Origin: Alphaproteobacteria bacterium
GTDB lineage: Bacteria; Pseudomonadota; Alphaproteobacteria; UBA8366; Aestuariispiraceae
Reading direction: 5' to 3'
Length of the DNA: 64,000 nucleotides
Assembly: GCA_006844765.1 (NCBI GenBank)
Contig: SPJV01000078.1
Span: forward strand, 1-64,000
Made by a program: the position numbers and the translations under genes. Under the pieces are notes generated by a model. That model saw nothing but the letters and a program-made list of their open reading frames with translations. It did no database searches and was not told the origin of the DNA. Positions 42,001-49,117 of the stretch are shown piece by piece (position 1 is the stretch's first letter; each line of letters begins with the position of its first letter).

Positions 42001-42704
42001 TTAAGTGAAGTCGGTCCCTCTGTCGCATCGGGGTCAATTGCCCAGGCATTTTTCAGCTTCAGCTTCGATTTTCCCGTCCGCTTCAGGATCGACAGTTCGT
42101 CTTCGACACCGAGCTTCAACGCGTCACCCAGCATGCCGGTTTCATGGATGATCGACAGCGTTTCTTCGCCTTGAACGCGCCCCAAATAGTTCACGAACAA
42201 TTTCGCCTGCAGCTCCGCCGTCAGGCCGACGCGGAACACCCAATCATTCCCTGATGTCAGGCTGGAAACCCCACTGGCGCCGGTTATCGCCGGCAGCCCA
42301 CCGTCCTTGTAAATATCAGCAGCCGCGATAGAGGCTGAATCGTCAAAGGGTCCGATGACCGCGAGGACATCCGTCTCCGCGACGAAAGCCCGGGCAATTT
42401 CCGCCGCCTTTTCGGGATCGTTCCCGTCATCCCGGATATCCAGGGCCAAACGGATATCCCCCAGGGCGCCGGAAAAATTCACATGGTCGGCATAGGTTCG
42501 TATCCCATCCACCATCGCCTTACCAAGCGCTGCATCCGGCCCGCTGAGAGGGCCGGACACGCCGATATGGATGGTTCGCGCGGTTGGTGCGGAAAGATTG
42601 GGGGCGATGGCAAAGGCGGCGCTGCATAGAAACAATGCCAGCATGCACCAGGAGACGATCTCCTTAGCATAACTGCTGCGGGTTCTCCCCGACGAATTCG
42701 TCAT
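39048..42704 (-). CDS. Multidomain ligand-gated MscS-type channel: periplasmic binding domain, pLGIC-like sandwich, MscS core, cNMP domain
   Basis: Protein of about 1218 residues. In order: signal/anchor helix (about 14-35); type I periplasmic binding domain (44-410; HIGVSGPLSGPDAALGKAM, VIGPFDDSASIAAADIY, GATGAIYFDRDGNA); a beta-rich periplasmic segment (435-610) resembling the pentameric ligand-gated channel ligand domain (DEISEIDIDARRF, WFRYVGD, GQSVLGLRLRHRTLNRD); membrane helices at about 640-785; MscS pore helix and beta domain (780-930; IGLAIQMNLSNIFSGIAI, PFRIDDWIKV); cyclic-nucleotide-binding fold (990-1110; FFGEMALLTGEPRSADI); and an acidic Asp/Glu/Thr tail. ATG 42704 is chosen over TTG 42770, which would overlap the upstream binding-protein gene. 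Periplasmic ligand and cytoplasmic nucleotide probably both gate the pore. Confidence 0.88.
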   Translation of the reverse strand: MTNSSGRTRSSYAKEIVSWCMLALFLCSAAFAIAPNLSAPTARTIHIGVSGPLSGPDAALGKAMVDGIRTYADHVNFSGALGDIRLALDIRDDGNDPEKAAEIARAFVAETDVLAVIGPFDDSASIAAADIYKDGGLPAITGASGVSSLTSGNDWVFRVGLTAELQAKLFVNYLGRVQGEETLSIIHETGMLGDALKLGVEDELSILKRTGKSKLKLKNAWAIDPDATEGPTSLKEIVSKLSKSYGGEVIFLAVGRETAMPLIRGLKDNPRRRFGTPVPYRLVGPDTLSDPRLVDAFSELRREHDRPGIYTEGMTVVTPYLDDVSNQSALEFRRRFERRFYRLPDATAAGFRDTAAVIGAAVSRLSDTAQDLSATRQAVRDQIAGRNDPETAVQGATGAIYFDRDGNATKPVTLGTYTNRRLVSPPVQLRPIFARDVVNPRDLIQIHGGYFNPTRILHTGIEIDEISEIDIDARRFRMDFHIWFRYVGDPILEDIEFQNAESDLTLDAPIETRSENGINYSLYRLSGVFKSDFIVDDTGFGQSVLGLRLRHRTLNRDSLIIAPDFHGMQAGGLDKDALERRILSGPDQSWAVIRADLFQDVEPIAQRGNPSFGNRLVDGFSRLNLSVVVEPTSLSLRGILDPNIAIILTLACGILLSILGVIANRRDDSDTIQRLLWFPQTILYLIIMISAEEILVSWMTARQTPPYYIETAIIGFRILWWMLPAWLVAIAIERFIWRPLEIRTGRGVPGVVRGFFSGIVYMGAALGVMAFVFDQKITSLLATSGVLAMIIGLAIQMNLSNIFSGIAINIEKPFRIDDWIKVSGFEPGKVINMTWRTTRIETLDHNIICIPNSVASDSTVENLSYPREYFRSELAVHVDPGARPEWVEKILMDAALSAQNVLRTPGPVVIFQGVQEWSAEYHVRFYCEDYPASIDVEAAVWRDIVRNLRYAGFESVIHDEFTLFHLKEGVDGPKDMAPVLLSDVEVFEPFGRNEQALICKTLTRRRLEEGDLIVRQGEAGDSLFIVAEGALKVEISVGEDDRLEVARLGVGDFFGEMALLTGEPRSADISALTKCVVLEIDRQDVLPIIQGFPDIVNELSYILSRRTIENLRKRKAHERQSVDRASIAEKLFARISGFFELGNTPAMASDSPSDVPADDHTGVAGTNENNAVSDNDSAETDGDMDEAADETVGEGAKTDTDALAAKSGDLQKPRDVAM

Positions 42705-42727
42705 AACCTGAAATTCTTCGTTGCTGC

Positions 42728-43765
42728 TCAGCGAATTGGCATCGGATACATGATGCCTCCATCCTTCCAAAGCGCGTTGATGCCACGCTGAAGGCCTAAT
42801 GCGGTATCCGGTCCGACATTTCTTTCAAAGCTTTCGGCATAGTTTCCGACCTGCTTTACGATATTCAGCCCCCAATTCGCGGTGAGACCGAGGCCTTCAC
42901 CAAGATCTCCTTCAACGCCGAGCAGCCTGAGCACCGCAGGACTGCTGGCGCTGCCGGCAAGTTCGTCTGCATTGCCGGCGTTAACCCCCAGCTCTTCCGC
43001 TGCCAACATCACATAAAGGCTCCAACGGACGATATCGGCCCATTTATCATCCCCCTCCGCAACGGCAGGCCCCAACGGTTCCTTTGAGATAACCTCGGGC
43101 AGAATGATGTGCTGATCCGGATCATCCAGCTTGGTCCTCTGCGCGGCCAGGGTAGAGCGGTCGCTTGTATAGACGTCGCACCGGCCTTCGACATAGCCTT
43201 CGAGCGCTTCATCCGCCGAAGAGGTCGTTACCGGTCGGTAATCCATCGCGTTTAGACTGAAATAGTCAGCAAGGTTGAGTTCGGTCGTCGTGCCCGCTTC
43301 GACACACACACCGGCGCCGCTGAGTTCAAGCGCACTGCCGACACCTAGGTCTGCCCGGATAAGGAAACCCTGACCGTCAAAGTAATTCACACCGGCGAAA
43401 TTGATGCCCAATGTCGAATCGCGCAACAGGGTCCAGGTCGTGTTACGCGACAGAATATCGATCTCTCTATTCGCCAGGACCTGAAAACGTTCTCGCGCCG
43501 TCAAAGGCTTGAAGGTCACCTTGCCGGCATCCCCCAACGTCGCCGCTGCAACGGCACGGCACAGATCGACATCAAGGCCGCTCCAGCTACCATCATCATT
43601 CTGTTGCGAGAAACCGACCAGCCCTTTGCTAACGCCACAGACAACGTGGCCGCGCGCCCGAACCTCTTCAAGCGTATCGGCGGCAACGGCTGTTTGTGCA
43701 AGGCCGAGGGCCAATGCAGCTGTTAACGAGGCGCCAATAAGTCGCGCTTTAAGTCTAGGGATCAT
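42728..43765 (-). CDS. Amino-acid ABC-type periplasmic binding protein (AapJ-like), without its transporter
   Basis: Periplasmic binding protein of 345 residues. A signal peptide ending AVAA is followed by TLEEVRARGHVVCGVSKGLVGFSQ, typical of general L-amino-acid binding proteins (AapJ, BztA); NTTWTLLRDSTLGINFAGVNYFDGQGFL and a C-terminal GLTANWGLNIVKQVGNYAESFERN also match that group. No permease or ATPase genes are adjacent, whereas aapJ is normally followed by aapQMP. Instead the channel gene follows 23 bp downstream, so this protein may present a ligand to the channel or serve a transporter elsewhere. Confidence 0.9.
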   Translation of the reverse strand: MIPRLKARLIGASLTAALALGLAQTAVAADTLEEVRARGHVVCGVSKGLVGFSQQNDDGSWSGLDVDLCRAVAAATLGDAGKVTFKPLTARERFQVLANREIDILSRNTTWTLLRDSTLGINFAGVNYFDGQGFLIRADLGVGSALELSGAGVCVEAGTTTELNLADYFSLNAMDYRPVTTSSADEALEGYVEGRCDVYTSDRSTLAAQRTKLDDPDQHIILPEVISKEPLGPAVAEGDDKWADIVRWSLYVMLAAEELGVNAGNADELAGSASSPAVLRLLGVEGDLGEGLGLTANWGLNIVKQVGNYAESFERNVGPDTALGLQRGINALWKDGGIMYPMPIR

Positions 43766-43920
43766 ATTTGCTCCTACTGCGGCGATACCGCAAAATCCCT
43801 TCTCCCCTTCTCACTATCTACTTACTACAACACAAAACGCGCGTAGCACAAAGTTAACAATTTCACACAAACCGCCGAAACGAGCCTATGAGAGTGGAGT
43901 TCCGGGCGCAAGGAGCCTAT

Positions 43921-43948
43921 CCGCCACAGCAAATCCGCCACAGCAAAT
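43921..43948. repeat. Perfect 14-bp tandem duplication
   Basis: CCGCCACAGCAAAT occurs twice without a gap (43921-43934, 43935-43948), with three further matching bases after. It lies 10 bp before the end of the MmcB-like gene, in the gap upstream of the binding-protein gene. It looks like a slippage duplication; I see no coding or operator role. Confidence 0.8.
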
Positions 43949-43957
43949 CCGAAAGCG

Positions 43958-44407
43958 CTAATCTGAAAGAGCTGCCAATCTGTCCGCTGCCTGTCGTGCA
44001 TAACGAATCATTAAGGCTTTTCGGCGGGATGCATTCATATCACCCATCGTCGCAGGTCGTTCAATTGCCGCACCATAGGCATCGGCGAGGATCAAACCTG
44101 TTTCATCAGGCAGCAATTCCACCGGAAATTCGAGCGGCACAGCAAAAAAGAACTTATCGCAGAAGGGCAGATATTCCTGCCATTTGGTGTCTGCACGAAA
44201 ATCCTCGACGGAAGATTTAACTTCGACGGCGGTAAACTTCCCATCCTTGGCAAGAGCCGCCACATCGACCCGCCGTCCGGACTTCAAACGAAACTCCGTC
44301 AGGCAGGTATCGCCCATCGCCCGGAACAATCGCACGACGCCGCGCGTTACTAATATCGTCGTATCCGGTCTTGAAAATTCAGCACCGCTGCCTGCTTCAC
44401 CCACCAC
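43958..44407 (-). CDS. MmcB-family putative DNA-repair protein
   Basis: Small restriction-endonuclease-fold-like protein of 149 residues. The core KSGRRVDVAALAKDGKFTAVEVKSSVEDFRADTKWQEY keeps a D...ExK metal site (the D in RVDV, EVK), as in PD-(D/E)xK nucleases, and FFFAVPLEFPVELLP and GLILADAYGAAI complete the family pattern. MmcB relatives in alphaproteobacteria are linked to DNA-damage responses. The start is GTG at 44407. It is followed by the small membrane protein gene upstream on the same strand, 36 bp away. Confidence 0.85.
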   Translation of the reverse strand: MVGEAGSGAEFSRPDTTILVTRGVVRLFRAMGDTCLTEFRLKSGRRVDVAALAKDGKFTAVEVKSSVEDFRADTKWQEYLPFCDKFFFAVPLEFPVELLPDETGLILADAYGAAIERPATMGDMNASRRKALMIRYARQAADRLAALSD

Positions 44408-44443
44408 TCACGCTCACTTACCGATTTCGTTCATTCACTCATC

Positions 44444-44968
44444 TTATGACCGAACGATCCTAACCTTACCTGCAGTACAAACATAGACTTTATCTGTTAG
44501 CCACCGGGCTTCAGCACGGACATGGTAGAAATCTATCTGGCGTATAGCGCCGACCGACAGGGCCCTATTCAACTCACGGACAAGGCGCTGATCCGGCCGG
44601 GTGCGACTGATATCCGGATTTGGAATGGCGTTTGGGTAGGTCATTACGTAGCGACGAACCCGGTCAAGAACGAAACTTTCCAAGGCGCAAACGGGCTGTG
44701 TCCATTCCATCGCTCCAAGGATCAAGCGGATGCTGATCGGACGTTCGACACCGTTCGCATCATTTACGACAACCGAGTTCGTAACCAGCGTGACCGGTTC
44801 AGAATCTTTCGCGACCTTGAGGGTCCGGGAATGCTCCTTGGCGCCAGTACCCTGACCCCCACCGATGAAATCCGGCAAAATAAGCGGACCGCTCATATTG
44901 GCAAGAACCAGCGGCAGGCCGATCACGGCACAAAGTAATACTACCAAAATCCAGATGCGAACCGTCAT
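44444..44968 (-). CDS. Single-span membrane protein, weakly FliL-like
   Basis: Protein of 174 residues that I cannot assign. It has an N-terminal transmembrane helix (IWILVVLLCAVIGLPLVLA), a short polar linker, and a 110-residue extracytoplasmic domain: a beta-rich stretch with IRLILGAMEW, a helix that includes ESFVLDRVRRYVMTYP, and QRLVRELNRALSVGAIRQIDFYHV. That order (beta strand, helix, short helix, strand) resembles FliL/flagellar basal-body proteins, but similarity is slight and no flagellar gene is near. ATG 44968 has GAAGGGA nine bases upstream. Two cysteines might pair. Confidence 0.6.
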   Translation of the reverse strand: MTVRIWILVVLLCAVIGLPLVLANMSGPLILPDFIGGGQGTGAKEHSRTLKVAKDSEPVTLVTNSVVVNDANGVERPISIRLILGAMEWTQPVCALESFVLDRVRRYVMTYPNAIPNPDISRTRPDQRLVRELNRALSVGAIRQIDFYHVRAEARWLTDKVYVCTAGKVRIVRS

Positions 44969-45158
44969 CACTTTTGTCCCTTCGGTAGCCCCGCTATCCG
45001 AAAGGGCCTTTCAGCTTTCCTTTGGACCGGAGGCTTTGCGTCTCGCCGTTACCAGCGATTTGCTATTGTCGAGGCCAATGCCCTCAATACGCGGTAATCA
45101 AACCAGATTTTTCGTAACCGCGCAGTGACACCTATCACTCAGCCTTCTATTTAACCGA

Positions 45159-46457
45159 TCAGGTTGCCTCTGTCCGATCTGTGCGCCCTTTGGAATCGGT
45201 GTTGGATACAGTGGCCTCATCCGACGCATCCATCGCTGCATCTTCGCCCGGCAATAGGATATCTACCTCCTGCGGGTCGGCTTCCCCGGCAGCGCGTGCC
45301 AACCAAAGTCGGGCTGCATCCAGATCGCCATACTCTGCCTCTTCCAAACGAGCCATCAGACGGCACACCCGAGGATTGGAGACGCCATCCTCAACCGCGC
45401 TTAACTGCTGACGCGCCTCTCCCCACAGTGATGCATCAAGCGCTGCCAAGGCAATCATCAGATGACTTTCGATATGCTGCGGGTTTCGCTGCGCCAGATG
45501 CTTGGCACGATCATACATCCTGATGGGATCGCGATCGGTCCCGGCAATTGTCTTGTAGACATCCGCCAACTTAATGCTCGGCGCCTTTGCCCAGGCGTCT
45601 TCGATCAGTTTCTCGGCTTTCTTACCCTTCGCCTCATGCCAGAGAAGTTCCGCATCCAGGACAATGGCATCTTGCGAGTCGGGATCAGCCTTCCGTGCCT
45701 TATCCGCAAGCTTCAACGCAGAACGGTGAAGCCCTTCACGACGGCGTTGCCGTGCCTGGATCACCCAAATAGCAGCCTTGCGGCGACTAATTTCATCTCG
45801 TGCCATTGCTTTGCGACGCCGCGCAGTATCAAGCGTCGCCAAGGCCTTATCCCATTGCTCTTCTTCCGTTTGCAGATCCAGCAATTCCAGAATGACCCAA
45901 GGAGTCTCCGGCCGCAGGGCATGGGCTTTCTCTGCCCATTGCAAGGCAGCAGCGCGATCCCCCGCCTTCACGGCTTGAACCATCAAGCCACGAAGACCAA
46001 GGAAGGCACCGCTCGGATCATCCAGCATCGAGGTGAAGTACTTACGTGCCACGTCATCCTCACCAGAAAGCTGGGCCGCCTGGGCCGCGAGCAATCGGGT
46101 CAGCGGCGGATCACGGAGCAGTTTCTCCGCCAGCCGTGATTGTTTGATTGCCTCCTGCGCATCACCGGCGGCAACAGCAACGAAGCCCTGGGTCAGGGCG
46201 CGATACCCACGTTCCCTGGCGCCGGCGCGACGTTCGGCACGGAAACGACCCGGTGCACGCCGCAAGGCCCCCAGGAACTTCTCCCAATAAAAGGCAATCG
46301 CCACCATAAGCGCGAGCGCGGCCGCCAATAGAGCGACCGAGGTATCAATCCGGAGATCCAACCATTCGATCTGCAGAGAGCCCGGATAATGTGTGAAGAA
46401 GATACCAAAGCCGACAAGGATGCCGAGCTTGATCAGGGTCCAGATCAGACGGGTCAT
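45159..46457 (-). CDS. hemY: HemY-type TPR membrane protein
   Basis: Protein of 432 residues with two N-terminal membrane helices (LIWTLIKLGILVGFGIFF; LLAAALALMVAIAFYW) and tetratricopeptide-like repeats through the middle (WAEKAHALRPETPWVILELLDLQ, ADKARKADPDSQDAIVL). The name is historical: it is not a protoporphyrinogen oxidase but a co-conserved haem-cluster protein of unknown biochemical role. Its ATG at 46457 overlaps the TAA of the Mic60-like gene by one base (TAATG), so translation is coupled. The C-terminus is acidic. Confidence 0.88.
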   Translation of the reverse strand: MTRLIWTLIKLGILVGFGIFFTHYPGSLQIEWLDLRIDTSVALLAAALALMVAIAFYWEKFLGALRRAPGRFRAERRAGARERGYRALTQGFVAVAAGDAQEAIKQSRLAEKLLRDPPLTRLLAAQAAQLSGEDDVARKYFTSMLDDPSGAFLGLRGLMVQAVKAGDRAAALQWAEKAHALRPETPWVILELLDLQTEEEQWDKALATLDTARRRKAMARDEISRRKAAIWVIQARQRRREGLHRSALKLADKARKADPDSQDAIVLDAELLWHEAKGKKAEKLIEDAWAKAPSIKLADVYKTIAGTDRDPIRMYDRAKHLAQRNPQHIESHLMIALAALDASLWGEARQQLSAVEDGVSNPRVCRLMARLEEAEYGDLDAARLWLARAAGEADPQEVDILLPGEDAAMDASDEATVSNTDSKGRTDRTEAT

Positions 46458-48208
46458 TATTCGCCTCCCGCCGTTGCACTGGCAAATCGCTCAAGCGCAA
46501 CCGATTGCAGAACCCTTGCAGCATCCAAGGCTGAAAGTCTGGCCTTCGCGTTGACGAGCCAGTCACCAAGCGTCCCTTCATCAGCACCCGGGATATCGCT
46601 CAAGATGGCGACAGCACCCACCAGGTCACCTCGTGCGATGGCAGCTTCGGCATTGCTGACCGGCGGGCTATCCGGCCCTTCTCCGGCCAGTCGAACGCTG
46701 ACCAAGGACGACATGCGCGCCAGGGTCTGTTCCCAATATCCATCGCCGGCTGGCGTCAACGAGCGACTATGCGCCGCTGGGGCGATCCGCTTGAATTCCC
46801 GTGCCAAGCTTTCAAAGCTCGCGACACCGGTCGGTGCGAAGGCGGTCAGGACCGCTGCCGCCGCTGCACCGTCGGATCCTTCCGGCAGGCTTTCCGACAG
46901 GCTGGCAAGACGGGCTTGCGCGCCTGCATAGTCATGACCTTCGCCAATCGCCGTCGCAACTTCCCCGACCGTCAGCATCAGAGCCGCTTCCGCATTCCCC
47001 CCCACTTCCGGTCGTGCCGCGAGGGCCTCTGTCATTGCCGTAGATTGCGCTTCAACCGTCGCCTCCAACGCCGTCGCCGTCGATTGCAGAGCCAATACGC
47101 CAGCCGCATTAGTTTCGACGCCAGTCATCGCTGCATCCACACGCTGCTTCACGTCTTGCGCCAGTGTTTCAAGGGCTGAGACATCAGTCTGAAGCGCTGA
47201 GAGTTCCGCCGACAGAGCTGCCGCCGCTTCACCAGCTGCATCATCGCTTTCCGTCGTTGCCGGTTTGGCTTCAAGGGCCGCCAGACGCGTTTCCAGGCCG
47301 GACAGGTCAATAACCGCCAAAGCTGCCCCAGATCCATCGCCCGCCTCACCGGCAGCAATCGCTTCACGCAGGGCGACAAGTGACTCTTCAAGCGCGGCGA
47401 ACTTTGCCTCTGCACCGGAGAGTGCCGCTGTCGTTGCCTCAACTGCCGTGACCCGGCTTTCCAGGCCCCGCGCCATTTCCGCAACCGCCTCTGCTTTATC
47501 CGCCAAGGACTGCAGGGCTTCCGCATCAACCCCGGCACCAACGGTTTCCGGCATCAAATCAGGCGCTACTGCTGCGATCAACTTGTCGATATGAGGGGCC
47601 GCAAGCGGGCGCCAGTAGGGCTCCCCCGCCACCGCAACAAGGGCGATGATAGCCAGTAACAATGGGAGAAAGCCACGGCTGCCGCCTGCTTTCTCAACCT
47701 GGGTTGCAGAGGCCGCACTCGCTGCGGCTACCGCAGGGGCCTCGGGCTTGGCATCAGAGATAGGTTTAGCATCTGTCTGTTCAGCCGGGCTGTCCGGCTG
47801 CTGGTCCGACATGTCTTCGCGGGATGCATCATCCGTTGTGTCAGCCAGGTCCTCATCTGTTACAGAAGCATCTGCCGCTTCGTCTACGACAACGTCTGCG
47901 GATTCCTCTTCAACAGTCTCATCGACCTCTCCGGCGTCGTCGGTCGCCGGTTCCGCTGCGTCGGAGGAAGGGGGGGACATCATGCTCGAAAGATCGACAC
48001 CAGCTGCATCCGCGGCCGCGATGATATCCCGCCACCGATTATCCGGAATGGTGTTCCGCGTTTTCCAGCCCTGAACCGTGCTGACCGCGATACCGAGTTG
48101 CGAGGCCATGGGGCGGATACCGCCAAAAGCCTTGATGACCGTCTCCGCATCCGGCGTACTTACCGCCGCCGCTACACCGCTATCGGCGGTTCCTTCGCTT
48201 TCGCTCAT
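46457..48208 (-). CDS. Alphaproteobacterial mitofilin/Mic60-like protein with N-terminal HTH-like segment
   Basis: Protein of 583 residues. Residues 22-65 (IKAFGGIRPMASQLGIAVSTVQGWKTRNTIPDNRW) look like a helix-turn-helix of the Cro/YdaS-like group; an acidic linker (75-150) follows, then a transmembrane helix (about 178-195), an alanine-rich coiled coil (225-395), and a C-terminal domain (460-583) in the position of the mitofilin signature. Alphaproteobacterial Mic60, which shapes inner-membrane invaginations, lies between hemD and hemY as here. ATG 48208 is preferred over 48229 because an AGGAG falls between them. The HTH-like start is not part of canonical Mic60. Confidence 0.78.
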   Translation of the reverse strand: MSESEGTADSGVAAAVSTPDAETVIKAFGGIRPMASQLGIAVSTVQGWKTRNTIPDNRWRDIIAAADAAGVDLSSMMSPPSSDAAEPATDDAGEVDETVEEESADVVVDEAADASVTDEDLADTTDDASREDMSDQQPDSPAEQTDAKPISDAKPEAPAVAAASAASATQVEKAGGSRGFLPLLLAIIALVAVAGEPYWRPLAAPHIDKLIAAVAPDLMPETVGAGVDAEALQSLADKAEAVAEMARGLESRVTAVEATTAALSGAEAKFAALEESLVALREAIAAGEAGDGSGAALAVIDLSGLETRLAALEAKPATTESDDAAGEAAAALSAELSALQTDVSALETLAQDVKQRVDAAMTGVETNAAGVLALQSTATALEATVEAQSTAMTEALAARPEVGGNAEAALMLTVGEVATAIGEGHDYAGAQARLASLSESLPEGSDGAAAAAVLTAFAPTGVASFESLAREFKRIAPAAHSRSLTPAGDGYWEQTLARMSSLVSVRLAGEGPDSPPVSNAEAAIARGDLVGAVAILSDIPGADEGTLGDWLVNAKARLSALDAARVLQSVALERFASATAGGE

Positions 48209-48343
48209 ACCTCGGATTATCTCCTGCATGGGGACTTGATGGGCCTGGCTACCGATCTGACCGTACGTGTCACGATCGAGAACGCATGAATCTTATCCGT
48301 CTAATTCGGACCTTGCATCCAAAACATGCGTCTCTTACAAAAT

Positions 48344-49117
48344 TTACTGCAGCGTGCGCGACAGCTGGTCAATCAAGTTCTTCTGGGTCGGACTGGCGCA
48401 CGCGTACACCGTACGCCATGGTAAGTCCTGTAAAACACTGGCAACCGCAGGACTGAGCGCGAAAGCATCGATTGATACCAATGCAGGCGCCAAGCCCGCA
48501 TCACGCGCCAGTGCGACGAAATGGCGCGCGGTTCGCGGAGAGAAAAATGTCGCCGCTGCGACCTCTCCCGCCTGCAAGGCAGAACAACAAATCGGGCTGA
48601 ACGCCGGCACGGTTTCAGCCCGATAGAGCCTGTTGCGGAGAAAACGAAATCCCAATCCTTCAACAGCCCCCGCCAGATCGCCAGCGACCGCACTGCCTGC
48701 CGGGTGGAATAACGCGCCACCGGAGGGAACAAGGACACCGTCCTTCGTCAACTCCTCGATAAGCCGGACAAGGGTAACCACATCGCCACCGGCGCTTCGC
48801 ACCTGACGAAACCCTAAGGCCCGCGCGGCTGCCGCACTGGCATCTCCAACCGCCAGAACCGGAGTCTGACGATCTGTCGATACCTCTGCCAACACCCGCA
48901 CCCCATTGGCGGAGGTGATCAGGATCGCCTGGCACGACGACAGTGTCTCATCAAGCGACCCGGGCGGAAATGGCTCGGAATGGATTTCCATCATCGGCTC
49001 AAGAAGGCTGTCGAAACCCAATTGGTCCAATGCCGCCACCAAGCCCACAGAATCGGCGTGGGGGCGCGTTACCAGAACCAAGGGTCTTTTATCAGCCGGG
49101 GAGGACACCACCCGCAT
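48344..49117 (-). CDS. hemD: Uroporphyrinogen-III synthase
   Basis: Enzyme of 257 residues that closes and inverts ring D of hydroxymethylbilane to give uroporphyrinogen III, the precursor of both haem and cobalamin. HemD is poorly conserved; VLVTRPHADSVGLVAALDQLGF, AILITSANGVRVLAE, LAVGDASAAAARALGF, and ATFFSPRTARHFVAL are the family segments. Its start lies inside the end of hemC (26-bp overlap), so expression is coupled. A 135-bp gap separates it from the Mic60-like start. Confidence 0.92.
   Translation of the reverse strand: MRVVSSPADKRPLVLVTRPHADSVGLVAALDQLGFDSLLEPMMEIHSEPFPPGSLDETLSSCQAILITSANGVRVLAEVSTDRQTPVLAVGDASAAAARALGFRQVRSAGGDVVTLVRLIEELTKDGVLVPSGGALFHPAGSAVAGDLAGAVEGLGFRFLRNRLYRAETVPAFSPICCSALQAGEVAAATFFSPRTARHFVALARDAGLAPALVSIDAFALSPAVASVLQDLPWRTVYACASPTQKNLIDQLSRTLQ

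Noticed and set aside
45000..45012. GAAAGG-G-CCTTTC palindrome upstream of the small membrane protein gene
   Set aside because: Six-base arms overlapping the ribosome-site region, with no second copy; too weak to call an operator.
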